Shown: piece by piece, positions 6,487 through 14,832 of the stretch
How positions within the stretch are numbered: position 1 is the first letter of the stretch
Layout: every line of letters begins with the position of its first letter
Source of the DNA: JBOGVZ01 sp050692985
GTDB taxonomy: Bacteria; Actinomycetota; UBA4738; CALAEC01
DNA: 64,000 nucleotides
Direction: 5' to 3'
Assembly (NCBI GenBank): GCA_050692985.1
Contig: JBOGVZ010000034.1
Location: forward strand, 1-64,000
Made by a program: the position numbers and the translations under genes
Notes under the pieces: generated by a model
The model's database searches: none
Told to the model about the DNA's origin: nothing
The model's input: only the letters and a program-made list of their open reading frames with translations

Positions 6487-8724
6487 ATGGACGAGGTACG
6501 GGCGCCCGAGAGGCGGGGAGGCCTCCTGGCGCGCCTGCCGTTCGTGTCCGGAACGGGCGACGGGCCGGACCGCACCCTCGACGGCCTGCTGAAGAAGGTC
6601 CGCACCTCGAACAAGGCGGACGTGAAGACCGTCCAGGCCGCCTACGACCTGGCCGAGGAGTCCCACCGAGGCCAGCTCCGCATCTCCGGCGAACCGTTCA
6701 TCGAGCATCCCCTGGGGGTGGCCCACATCCTGGCCGATCTGGGGATGGACACCACCACGCTCGTGGCCGCGCTGCTCCACGACGTCGTCGAGGACACCGA
6801 CCTTCGCGTGGAGGACGTCGCGGAGCGATTCGGCGATGAGGTGGGGGCCATCGTCGACGGGCTCACCAAGCTGGAGCGGATCGAGTTCCGATCGCGGGAG
6901 CAGCACCAGGCCGAGAACGTCCGCAAGATGATGCTGGCCATGGCCCGGGACATCCGGGTGCTGATCATCAAGCTGGCCGATCGCCTGCACAACATGCGAA
7001 CGCTCGACAGCCTCCCGAAGGCCAAGCAGAGCGCCAAGGCTTCCGAGACGCTGGAGATCTACGCCCCGCTGGCCCACCGGCTGGGCATCTTCCAGATCAA
7101 GTGGGAGCTGGAGGACCTGGCGTTCAGGACGCTGCACCCCAAGCGGTTCGAGGAGATCGAGAACCTCGTCGGCAAGGCCGAGGACGAACGGGCCGAGTAC
7201 CTGGCGAAGGTGATCGACGCGGTGAACCAGCGCCTGCGTTCGGTGAAGGTCAAGTCGGACGTGGACGGCCGCCCGAAGCACCTGTACAGCGTGTACGAGA
7301 AGATGGTGCTGCGGGGGAAGGAGTTCAGCGAGATCTACGACCTGGTCGGCATCCGGGTCCAGGTCGACACCGTGAAGGACTGCTACGCGGCCTTGGGCGC
7401 CCTGCACTCTCTGTGGAAGCCGGTCCCGGGAAGGTTCAAGGACTACATCGCCATGCCCAAGTTCAACATGTACCAGTCGCTGCACACGACCGTGATCGGC
7501 CCCGAGGGCCGGCCCCTCGAGGTGCAGATCCGGACCCACCAGATGCACGCCACCGCCGAGTACGGGATCGCCGCGCACTGGCGGTACAAGGAAGGGGCGA
7601 AGAAGAAGGACGACAGCACGGACCTGGCCTGGCTGGCCCGGATGCTGGAGTGGCAGCGGGAGACGTCCGACCCCCGGGAGTTCATGGAGACCCTCAAGGT
7701 CGACCTGTATGCGGACCGGGTGTTCGCCTTCACCCCCAAGGGAGACGTGATGGACCTGCCGGCCGGCGCCACGCCGGTCGACTTCGCGTATGCGATCCAC
7801 ACCGAGGTCGGGCACCGGTGCATGGGGGCCAAGGTCAACGGCAAGCTCGTCCCTCTCGACTACCGGCTCAAGACGGGCGACACCGTGGCGGTCATCACCT
7901 CGAAAGCGCAGGACGCCGCCCCCAGCCGGGACTGGCTCCAGATCGTGGCCACCCCCCGGGCCCGGAACAAGATCCGCCAGTGGTTCTCTCGCGAGCGCCG
8001 CGAGGACGCCATCGACACCGGCCGCGACCTCCTCCAGCGGGAGCTGCGGCGCCAGGGGCTCCCGCTCAAGCGCCTGACGACGGAGGAGTCGCTGACCCGG
8101 GTGGCCTCCGAGCTCAAGTACCCGACGCTCGACGCGTTCCTGGTGGCCATCGGCGAGGGCCGCGTGTCCCCCCAGTCCGCGGTGGTGCGGCTGAACCGGA
8201 TGCTCTCGGAAGACGCCGAGGAAGAGGTCGTCGACGTGCCGCCGGCCCGCCCGGTCCACGTGGCCTCCAAGGCGGACCAGGCAGTGGTGGTTGCCGGGTC
8301 CGGCGATCTGTGGGTCAACCTGGCCCGGTGCTGCACGCCGGTGCCCGGCGACGACATCCTCGGATTCGTCACCCGGGGCCGCGGGGTCTCGGTCCACCGG
8401 GTCGATTGCCCCAACGCCAAGTCGCTGGCCAAGGAGCCCGACCGGTTCATCGATGTCACCTGGCGTCCCGGCAAGGGAACCTCGTTCGTGGTGGCCATCC
8501 AGGTCGAGGCCCTGGACCGCAAGAAGCTCCTGGGCGACGTGGCCACGGCGCTCTCGGAGCAGCAGGTCAACATCCTGTCGGCGACGTCCACGGTGGACAA
8601 GGACCGGATCGCCAAGCTCCGGTTCACGTTCGAGCTCGCCGACATCACCCACCTGGCCGGCGTCCTCCAGACGGTGCGGAAGGTGGACTCGGTCTTCGAC
8701 GCATACCGCGTCGTCCCCGGCTAG
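6487..8724 (+). CDS. rel: Bifunctional (p)ppGpp synthetase/hydrolase Rel
   Basis: Makes and degrades the alarmone (p)ppGpp from GTP/GDP and ATP. Domains in order: HD hydrolase domain with an intact LLHDVVEDT (H98-D99), synthetase domain with the conserved HSLWKPVPGRFKDYIA and HTTVIG segments, a TGS domain (about residues 395-460, TPKGDVMDLPAGATPVDFAY), and a C-terminal zinc-finger/ACT part with ARCCTPVPGDDI. The HD residues suggest both activities are retained. Of the GTG at 6481 and the ATG at 6487, the ATG is better because AGGAGG (6473-6478) then has an 8-base spacing. 745 residues. Confidence 0.95.
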   Translation: MDEVRAPERRGGLLARLPFVSGTGDGPDRTLDGLLKKVRTSNKADVKTVQAAYDLAEESHRGQLRISGEPFIEHPLGVAHILADLGMDTTTLVAALLHDVVEDTDLRVEDVAERFGDEVGAIVDGLTKLERIEFRSREQHQAENVRKMMLAMARDIRVLIIKLADRLHNMRTLDSLPKAKQSAKASETLEIYAPLAHRLGIFQIKWELEDLAFRTLHPKRFEEIENLVGKAEDERAEYLAKVIDAVNQRLRSVKVKSDVDGRPKHLYSVYEKMVLRGKEFSEIYDLVGIRVQVDTVKDCYAALGALHSLWKPVPGRFKDYIAMPKFNMYQSLHTTVIGPEGRPLEVQIRTHQMHATAEYGIAAHWRYKEGAKKKDDSTDLAWLARMLEWQRETSDPREFMETLKVDLYADRVFAFTPKGDVMDLPAGATPVDFAYAIHTEVGHRCMGAKVNGKLVPLDYRLKTGDTVAVITSKAQDAAPSRDWLQIVATPRARNKIRQWFSRERREDAIDTGRDLLQRELRRQGLPLKRLTTEESLTRVASELKYPTLDAFLVAIGEGRVSPQSAVVRLNRMLSEDAEEEVVDVPPARPVHVASKADQAVVVAGSGDLWVNLARCCTPVPGDDILGFVTRGRGVSVHRVDCPNAKSLAKEPDRFIDVTWRPGKGTSFVVAIQVEALDRKKLLGDVATALSEQQVNILSATSTVDKDRIAKLRFTFELADITHLAGVLQTVRKVDSVFDAYRVVPG

Positions 8725-8732
8725 CTGGTCCG

Positions 8733-9170
8733 GTGAGGATCCTCATCCAGCGGGTGGGGCGGTCAGAGGTGCGCGTGGATGGCACCGTGGTGGCCTCCGG
8801 CGGGCCGGGGCTCCTCCTCCTGGTTGGCGTGGGGGCCCACGACACCGGCGCCGAAGCCCCGAAGCTCGCCGAGAAGGTGTTCCACCTGCGGATCTTCGAG
8901 GACCAGGACGGCAAGATGAACCGCTCCCTGGAGGAGGTTGGCGGAGACGTGGTGGTGGTGCCGCAGTTCACCCTGTACGGCGACACCAGCCGGGGCCGCC
9001 GCCCCTCGTGGATCCGGGCCGCCCAGCCCGACGTGGCCGCCGGGCTCGTGGAGGGCTTCGCCGCCGCCCTGGCTTCGCTCGGAGCCCGTGTCCAGGTGGG
9101 AGCCTTCCGCGAGCACATGGAGGTGGAGCTGGTGAACGATGGTCCCGTCACGCTGCTCCTGGAGTCCTGA
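8733..9170 (+). CDS. dtd: D-aminoacyl-tRNA deacylase
   Basis: Removes D-amino acids wrongly attached to tRNA. The 145-residue chain starts MRILIQRVGRSEV and ends with the cis-proline motif NDGPVT, as in the Dtd family. The usual SQFTL catalytic-pocket motif reads PQFTL here (VVVPQFTLYGDT), a Ser to Pro change worth noting. It begins with GTG 8 bases after rel, the standard actinobacterial and firmicute neighbour. Confidence 0.93.
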   Translation: MRILIQRVGRSEVRVDGTVVASGGPGLLLLVGVGAHDTGAEAPKLAEKVFHLRIFEDQDGKMNRSLEEVGGDVVVVPQFTLYGDTSRGRRPSWIRAAQPDVAAGLVEGFAAALASLGARVQVGAFREHMEVELVNDGPVTLLLES

Positions 9171-9214
9171 GGGGTTGGGATGACCGGGGGCCGGGTACGG
9201 GTTGTGACAAGAGC

Positions 9215-9472
9215 ATGGGAACGACCAGCCAGGATGACGGGTGTCGGCACCTCACCGCGGACATGGCCGCGCCCCGGGGCGAGGTTTGCGAGGAGTGCGG
9301 CAGCACGATCAACCTGCGGATGTGCACGACCTGCGGCCACGTCGGGTGCTGCGAGTCCCAGCAGGCCCACAACACCGCCCACTCCCGGGATAGCGGCCAC
9401 CCCGTGATCCGCTCGATGCCGCTCGGCCCTCACTCGTTCACCTGGTGCTACGAGTGCGGCAGCTACGTGTGA
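9215..9472 (+). CDS. UBP-type zinc finger protein
   Basis: Small 85-residue protein that is almost entirely one ZnF-UBP domain: it has paired cysteines in CEECGS and CTTCGHVGCC and later histidines and cysteines (HNTAHSRDSGHPV, WCYECGSY) that would bind two or three zinc ions. In eukaryotes this fold binds the ubiquitin C-terminus; bacterial stand-alone copies are found mainly in actinobacteria and have no established role. Start at ATG 9215 lacks a clear ribosome binding site. It lies alone between dtd and a SnoaL-like gene. Confidence 0.85.
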   Translation: MGTTSQDDGCRHLTADMAAPRGEVCEECGSTINLRMCTTCGHVGCCESQQAHNTAHSRDSGHPVIRSMPLGPHSFTWCYECGSYV

Positions 9473-9480
9473 GACGTCGC

Positions 9481-9510
9481 TTGCCGGGGGGCCCCGCCGG
9501 CCGCTAGCGT
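9481..9510 (+). promoter_or_regulatory. Probable promoter of the SnoaL-like gene
   Basis: TTGCCG (9481-9486) and TAGCGT (9505-9510) are 18 bases apart. The start of transcription would leave a leader of about 20 bases containing a strong purine-rich ribosome binding site before the ATG at 9538. Confidence 0.45.
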
Positions 9511-9537
9511 TCCCCCAGCGAGCCGGAGGAGGGAGCC

Positions 9538-9948
9538 ATGAGCGACGACGCGAACCGGTCGGCGCTGGAACGCGCGTGGAAGGCCATCCAGGACGGCGAT
9601 CTCGATCCCTACGAGGAGATCCTGGCGGAGGACTGCGTGCAGGAGTGGCCCCAGTCCGGCGAGGTGATCCGCGGCAAGGCCAACATCACCGCGGTCAACC
9701 GCAACTACCCGGGGTTCCCGAGCATGAAGGTCCGCGAGCTGCGCGGCGGGGGGGATCTGTGGGTGGGGGAGGCCGAACTCGACTACCACGGTCGCCGGGT
9801 GCTGTTCTGCTCGATCTGGGAGATGCGGGACGGCACGATCGTCCGGGAGACCGACTACTTCAGCGACCCGTTCGACGCCCCCCAGTGGCGGGCCCGGTGG
9901 GTGGAGCGGCCGGAGACTCGCCCCCCGCCGCCGGCCACGCGCTGGTGA
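9538..9948 (+). CDS. SnoaL-like / NTF2-fold protein
   Basis: A 136-residue protein of the SnoaL/ketosteroid-isomerase-like fold: an N-terminal helix pair (LERAWKAIQDGDLDPYEEIL), EDCVQEWPQSGEVIRGKANI, and a beta sheet ending in WEMRDGTIVRETDYFSDPF. Members are enzymes or small-molecule binders of many kinds, so no substrate is proposed. GGAGGAGGG gives a strong ribosome binding site. The tail is Pro/Arg rich. It ends only 3 bases before the stop of the convergent flavoprotein gene. Confidence 0.8.
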   Translation: MSDDANRSALERAWKAIQDGDLDPYEEILAEDCVQEWPQSGEVIRGKANITAVNRNYPGFPSMKVRELRGGGDLWVGEAELDYHGRRVLFCSIWEMRDGTIVRETDYFSDPFDAPQWRARWVERPETRPPPPATRW

Positions 9949-9951
9949 GGG

Positions 9952-11307
9952 CTAGGCGAGCTGCTGGGCGGCCTCGGCCATCAGGTTGCCGAACACGCGT
10001 GACCCGGTGGGGAACGCGTGGATGGTGTCGGCCAGCACGCCGACGGGGATCCGCTGCTTGATGGCCAGGACCGCCTCGTGGATCAGCTCGGATGCTCCCG
10101 GGCAGGCGGCGAACGCCCCGACGAGGGTCCCCCGGTCCCGGTCCACCACGGCCGTGATATGCCCGTGCGAGCCCTCGATCGTGTAGCCCCGGGCCGTCGT
10201 CCCGAAGTCCTGGGTCACCTCGAAGGCGTCCACGCCCTGCTCGTAGGCCTCCTGGAGGTTGGAGCCCACCGCCGCGGTCTCGGGGTCGGTGAACGTGGTC
10301 CGGGGGACCGCCGAGAGATCGGCCCGGACGTCCCGGCCCATGGCCACCCGGGCCGCGATGCGCCCCGTGTAGTCGGCCACGTGGGTGAACTGGGCCCCGC
10401 CGGCACAGTCGCCGGCCACGTACACGCCCTCGCCGATGGCCATCCGCTCGTCCGGCCTGGCCGTCCCTCGCTCGTCCAGACTGGCCCCGGCGTCCTCGAC
10501 GCCCAGGCCGCGCAGGTCGGCCGGCCGTCGCCCGACCGCCACCATGACCTCGGCGCCCTCCACCTCTGAGCCGTCGGAGAGCGTGACGATCCGGCCGGCG
10601 CCACCCGCCCGAACCGCGGTGGCGGTGACCCCGGTCCGGATGTCCACCCCCTCGTCGCGGAGCTGCTTCGTCAGGGCCTCGGAGCTGCGGGGGTGGTCAC
10701 GGGGGAGGATCCGGTCGGTGCCCTGGACCAGGACCGTTCGGACCCCGAAGCGGATGTACACCTGGGCCAGCTCCACGCCCACGGCCCCGCCGCCCATCAC
10801 CACGATGCTCGACGGAAGCTCCCGCAGGGACGTCCCGTCGTTGCTGGTCCAGTAGCCGACCCCATCGAGGCCGTCCAACCTGGGGATGACCGGGGAGGAG
10901 CCGGTGCACACGATGATCGTTCGGGTCTCGAGCGTCTTTGGATTCTCGCCATCCGTGCGAACCTCGAGCGTGCCGGGTCCGGTCACCCGGGCCGTGGCCT
11001 TGTGGACATGGGTGCCCGAGTCACGGAGGAGCCCGATGCGGTGGCCGTCGTCCGGATAGTCGATCCCCTCGCGGGAGATCATCCAGTCCCGACGAGCGGA
11101 GGCCCCGGGCCACGGGTACTGGGCCCCCAGGGCCCGGCGGCCGGCGGCATCGAGGAGGGTCTTGGACGGCATGCAGGCCCAGTAGGCGCACAGGCCGCCC
11201 ACCAGGTCCTGCTCCACCACCGCCACCCGGCCGCCGAGCTCGGTCGAGACCGAGGCGGCGGCCTCGCCGGCGGCACCCGCCCCAACGACCACGACGTCGT
11301 AGCTCAT
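9952..11307 (-). CDS. Pyridine nucleotide-disulfide oxidoreductase (Lpd/MerA-like)
   Basis: FAD enzyme of 451 residues. It has the N-terminal GxGxxG FAD site (VVVVGAGAAGEAA), the redox-active disulfide in C40-AYWA-C45, the NAD(P)H site VVMGGGAVGVELAQ, and the second FAD motif VYVAGDCAGG. True dihydrolipoamide dehydrogenases end with a His/Glu pair in HPTxSE; here the matching stretch reads HAFPTGSR, so both catalytic residues are missing and another disulfide or metal substrate is more likely. I used the ATG at 11307 (GGAGGGA upstream); an open frame continues to 11601 but runs into the MFS gene. Confidence 0.85.
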   Translation of the reverse strand: MSYDVVVVGAGAAGEAAASVSTELGGRVAVVEQDLVGGLCAYWACMPSKTLLDAAGRRALGAQYPWPGASARRDWMISREGIDYPDDGHRIGLLRDSGTHVHKATARVTGPGTLEVRTDGENPKTLETRTIIVCTGSSPVIPRLDGLDGVGYWTSNDGTSLRELPSSIVVMGGGAVGVELAQVYIRFGVRTVLVQGTDRILPRDHPRSSEALTKQLRDEGVDIRTGVTATAVRAGGAGRIVTLSDGSEVEGAEVMVAVGRRPADLRGLGVEDAGASLDERGTARPDERMAIGEGVYVAGDCAGGAQFTHVADYTGRIAARVAMGRDVRADLSAVPRTTFTDPETAAVGSNLQEAYEQGVDAFEVTQDFGTTARGYTIEGSHGHITAVVDRDRGTLVGAFAACPGASELIHEAVLAIKQRIPVGVLADTIHAFPTGSRVFGNLMAEAAQQLA

Positions 11308-11401
11308 CGTTCCCTCCGATCGGTGGCAGACTTGGAATGCTACACTCCGGCGGCTTGCCGGCCGGGGTAGCTGCTGTCGAGCGAGAGGAAGGGAGGCGAC
11401 T

Positions 11402-13138
11402 CTGGGAGCTCCGACCGCCGAGACGGCGACGGGCGGGCTGTCCTCCTGGCAGCGGTGGACCATGGTCGCCGTGGTCCTGGGGTCGGGGATCGTGTTCCTC
11501 GACACCTCGGTCGTCAACCTGGCGCTTCCCCGGATCGCCGAGGAGCTCCCCAGTCCATGGCTCGGCCTGGCCAAGCTCGAGGCCCAGTCATACGTCGCCA
11601 ATGGCTACTTCCTCACGCTGTCGGCGCTGCTGATCCTGGCCGGGGCGCTCACCGACTATCACGGCCGCCGCAAGATGTTCGGGTTCGGCCTGGCCGGGTT
11701 CCTGGCAACCTCGATGCTGTGCGGCCTGGCCCCGAACATGGAGCTGTTGGTCGCGTTCCGCATCCTCCAGGGTGCCACCGGAGCGCTGGTGGTCCCGGGT
11801 TCGCTGGCCATCATCACGGCGTCGTTCCGGGGAGAGCAGCAGGGGAGGGCGTTCGGGCTGTGGGCCGGAGCCTCCGCGGCAACCACGATCCTGGGCCCGT
11901 TCGTGGGCGGCGTCCTGGTCAACGCGATCTCGTGGCGGGCGGCGTTCTTCATCAACGTGCCCTTCCTGCTCGTTGCCCTGGGGGCGCTCCGGCGGGTTCC
12001 GGAGTCCCGGGATGAGGAATCCTCGGGCCGGTTCGACTGGCTGGGGTCGGTGGTCGTGGCCCTGGCCGTGGGAGGCCTGGCATTCGGGACGATCCGCGGA
12101 CAGCAGACCGGCTGGATGGGGGTGGAAGCGTACGTGGCCCTGGCGGTCGGGGCGGTGGCGCTGGTGGTGTTCCCGATCATGATGTCGCGGCGGAAGCACG
12201 CCCTGGTGCCGCCGTCGCTGTTCCGCTTCCGCAACTTCACCGTTACGAACATCTCGACGTTCGTGATCTACGGGGCCCTGTACGTGTTCCTCACGTTCCA
12301 GGGGCTGTTCCTGATCGGGACGCTTGGCTACAACGAGCCGGCCGCGGGGATCGCCGGCCTCCCCGCGGTGCTGTTCCTGGCGCTGTTCTCCACTCGGTTC
12401 GGGAGGCTCGCCGCCCGGTACGGGCCCCGGCTGTTCATGGCCGTCGGGCCGCTGGTGATGATGCTGGGCCTGCTGTATCTGGTGCGCTTCCCCGCCGACA
12501 GCCAGCCGTGGGTCTTGGGAACGGGAGGGGGCCAGTCCGTCCTTCCGCCGCCCGACTACTTCATCGATCTTCTCCCTTCCCTGATCGTGTTCGGCCTGGG
12601 ACTCATGGTGATGGTGGCGCCGCTCACCACCGCCCTGATGACGTCGGTTCCGGCGCAGAACTCCGGGGTGGCCTCCGCCGTCAACAACGCGATCTCCCGG
12701 GTGGGGTCCCCCCTGGTGACGGCGGTGATCTTCGTGGCGGTGGTGTCCAGCTTCTACGGGGCGATCCAGGGCCGGGTTCCCGGCGTGGATACGTCCTCGC
12801 AGGCGTTCCGCCAGGAGGTGGCCCCGCTGAACCCTCCCGACGAGCGGGCCGAACCGGCGGTGGTGGAGGCGGCCCGGGAAGCTTCCACGGACTCGTTCCA
12901 TCTGGCGGTGCTGGTGGCCGCCGGGCTCCTGCTGATCGGTGCCGCGGTGAATGCGTTCGGGATCAGCAACCGTCAGGCGCTGGAGGGGGTCGAACGCCTC
13001 CCCGTGGCGGAGCCGGGTCCGCCGGCGGGTGTGCCCGCCCGGGTGGACACGGTCCCCAAGGGGGTGCCCTGCCTGCCGGTCCCGTCCCCGACACCGATGC
13101 CGACCGATCCGCGGATGCACCCCGACGACACCTCCTGA
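11402..13138 (+). CDS. MFS drug exporter, DHA2 (14-segment) family
   Basis: Proton-driven multidrug-type exporter with about 14 membrane segments. Family landmarks are the first segment with FLDTSVVNLALPRI, the motif A region LTDYHGRRKMFG, and the motif C-like segment GASAATTILGPFVGG. An ATG lies at 11462 but has no ribosome binding site; a CTG at 11402 is in frame, has GGGAGG five bases before it, and adds a plausible cytoplasmic end (SSWQRW) before the first membrane segment. I prefer 11402 but 11462 is possible. The C-terminus is a Pro-rich tail. It is divergent from the flavoprotein gene. Confidence 0.85.
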   Translation: MGAPTAETATGGLSSWQRWTMVAVVLGSGIVFLDTSVVNLALPRIAEELPSPWLGLAKLEAQSYVANGYFLTLSALLILAGALTDYHGRRKMFGFGLAGFLATSMLCGLAPNMELLVAFRILQGATGALVVPGSLAIITASFRGEQQGRAFGLWAGASAATTILGPFVGGVLVNAISWRAAFFINVPFLLVALGALRRVPESRDEESSGRFDWLGSVVVALAVGGLAFGTIRGQQTGWMGVEAYVALAVGAVALVVFPIMMSRRKHALVPPSLFRFRNFTVTNISTFVIYGALYVFLTFQGLFLIGTLGYNEPAAGIAGLPAVLFLALFSTRFGRLAARYGPRLFMAVGPLVMMLGLLYLVRFPADSQPWVLGTGGGQSVLPPPDYFIDLLPSLIVFGLGLMVMVAPLTTALMTSVPAQNSGVASAVNNAISRVGSPLVTAVIFVAVVSSFYGAIQGRVPGVDTSSQAFRQEVAPLNPPDERAEPAVVEAAREASTDSFHLAVLVAAGLLLIGAAVNAFGISNRQALEGVERLPVAEPGPPAGVPARVDTVPKGVPCLPVPSPTPMPTDPRMHPDDTS

Positions 13139-13142
13139 GGCC

Positions 13143-13814
13143 GTGACCGAGGCGCCGGGCCCGGAGGAGGCCCTGGGTCTCCTCGACTGGAAGCGGCGGG
13201 TGTTCGCCCTCTACTCGGAGGTTCGAGAGGCCGCTGACCCCCGGGCCGCCTGGGAGCGGTGGCGTCGGGTGCGGGACGAGCTGATCGGGTCCCACCCCCA
13301 GTCTCCGATCACCGACCCGGAGGCCCGGGCCCGCTTCGGCGGCGCCCCGTACTTCGACTACGACCCCACCTTCCGGGTCCCGGCCGCGGTGGTCCCCACC
13401 GAGCCGGAGCGCATCGTGATCCCCGCCAGCGCCGACGGGGAGTTCGCCTTCACGCGCATCGCCCGGGCCGTGTTCGATCTGGCCGGGGAGGAGTTCGCCC
13501 TGGGGCTGTACTGGCTGGAGGGGTACGGCGGCGGGCTGTTCCTGTCGTTCCGCGACGGGACCAGCGGCCGCGAGACCTACGGCGCCTGCCGGTACCTGCT
13601 CGACACCGTGAAGGGCGCCGACCTGGGGACGGAGGACGGGAGCCTGGTGCTGGACTTCAACTTCGCCTACAACCCATCGTGCTCCTACGACCCCCGGTGG
13701 GTTTGCCCGCTGGCCCCGCCCGACAACCGCCTCCCGGTGGCGGTGCGGGCGGGGGAGCGGTACGAACGCGCGGAGGGCCCGTCCGCGGGCGAGCCCTCCG
13801 CAGGCCCTCCCTGA
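13143..13814 (+). CDS. DUF1684 family protein
   Basis: Soluble 223-residue protein. The family signature near the C-terminus is clear: LDFNFAYNPSCSYDP followed by WVCPLAPPDNRLPV, with a catalytic-looking cysteine and asparagine. The N-terminus has the typical LLDWKRRVFALYSEVR helix. The function of DUF1684 proteins is not established. GTG start at 13143, 4 bases after the MFS stop, so the two genes are probably co-transcribed. A hairpin at its 3' end probably terminates transcription. Confidence 0.85.
   Translation: MTEAPGPEEALGLLDWKRRVFALYSEVREAADPRAAWERWRRVRDELIGSHPQSPITDPEARARFGGAPYFDYDPTFRVPAAVVPTEPERIVIPASADGEFAFTRIARAVFDLAGEEFALGLYWLEGYGGGLFLSFRDGTSGRETYGACRYLLDTVKGADLGTEDGSLVLDFNFAYNPSCSYDPRWVCPLAPPDNRLPVAVRAGERYERAEGPSAGEPSAGPP
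13770..13801. terminator. Two-way terminator hairpin between DUF1684 and the ABC operon
   Basis: GCGGAGGGC (13770-13778) pairs perfectly with 13793-13801 around a 14-base loop. It overlaps the last codons of the DUF1684 gene and lies just after the end of the convergent substrate-binding protein gene. No T runs, so strength is uncertain. Confidence 0.45.
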
Positions 13815-13817
13815 CCC

Positions 13818-14732
13818 TTACAGGAGACCCTCGGCCGTCAGGTGCTCCTGGGCCACGGTGGCCGGGTCCTGGCCCTCGATCTCCACCTTGCCGTTCAGCT
13901 CGATCATCGTGTCGGTGTCGAGCTTGGCGCTGACCTCGCTGAGCAGGGATTCGATCTCGCCGGTGAACGCCTCGTCGTTCACGACCGGGGTGATGAGCTC
14001 GCTGTTCTGGAGGCCCTGGTCGTCCTCGAGGAGGACCCACCCCTTGTCGCCGATCACGCTGGAGGTCGAGAACAGCAGGGCCACGTCGATCTCGCCCTGG
14101 TCCAGCGCCTCCACGGTAAGCGGACCACCGACGTCCAGCGGCTTGAAGTCCTCGAACTCCACGCCGTACACGTCGCGCAGCCCCAGGATGCAGAACGGCC
14201 GGTCCGGGCACTCCGGTGGCCCCCCCAGCGTGAGCTGGCCGGCCACGGGGGCCAGGTCGCTCACGGTCTGAAGGCCGTGCTGGTCCGCGGTGGCCTGGGT
14301 CACCACGAACGCGTTCGTGTCGTCCGCCTGCGATGACTCCAGGAGGGTCTGGCCACGCTGCTCCAGCAGCGGCTCCAGGGCGGCGCGAACCTCGGCCGGG
14401 TCACCCGAGGCCGTTGCGTCCGGATCCAGGAACAGCAGGAGCGAGCTGAGGTACTCCGGAGCCACGTCGATCTGTCCGTCCTCGATGGCCGGCTGGAGCA
14501 CCTCGCGGGACTCCAACGTCAGCTGCCGCTCCACCTCGAACCCGGCGTTCTCCAGGACCTGGGCGTACATCTCGGCGACGATCTGGTTCTCGGCGAATGC
14601 CACCGCGCCGACGGTCAACGTCGGCCTCACGTCGCCATCCCCGTCCCCACCCGGCCCTCCTCCACACGCCGCCGCAACGAGCGCCAGCGCGAGGAGAGCC
14701 GCCCCGAAGACGGAACTGCGGAACTTCCGCAT
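13818..14732 (-). CDS. Osmoprotectant ABC transporter, substrate-binding lipoprotein
   Basis: Extracellular binding protein (304 residues) for quaternary ammonium compounds such as glycine betaine or choline, OpuCC/OpuBC type. It has a basic N-terminus, hydrophobic stretch and lipobox LVAAAC followed by a Gly/Asp linker, then the OpuAC-like domain (VGAVAFAENQIVAEMYAQVL). The ATG at 14732 follows GGGAGGG; the longer frame from 14759 is less likely. It is the last gene of the leftward operon, with a 100-base gap after the second permease that may hold its own promoter. Confidence 0.88.
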   Translation of the reverse strand: MRKFRSSVFGAALLALALVAAACGGGPGGDGDGDVRPTLTVGAVAFAENQIVAEMYAQVLENAGFEVERQLTLESREVLQPAIEDGQIDVAPEYLSSLLLFLDPDATASGDPAEVRAALEPLLEQRGQTLLESSQADDTNAFVVTQATADQHGLQTVSDLAPVAGQLTLGGPPECPDRPFCILGLRDVYGVEFEDFKPLDVGGPLTVEALDQGEIDVALLFSTSSVIGDKGWVLLEDDQGLQNSELITPVVNDEAFTGEIESLLSEVSAKLDTDTMIELNGKVEIEGQDPATVAQEHLTAEGLL

Positions 14733-14832
14733 GGGTAATCCCTCCCCTCTCTCGGTCATGGGGCGTCTGCCCCTGGCAGATGGATGCTGCTGAGCAACCC
14801 TATATGCGACCCTCGGGAACCGCCAGATATTC

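Noticed and set aside
6415..8652. 745-codon open frame antisense to rel
   Set aside because: It mirrors rel codon for codon in GC-rich DNA, gives a low-complexity Gly/Arg/His-rich protein and has no start signals. Same reasoning for the long antisense frames over carB and the minor pilins.
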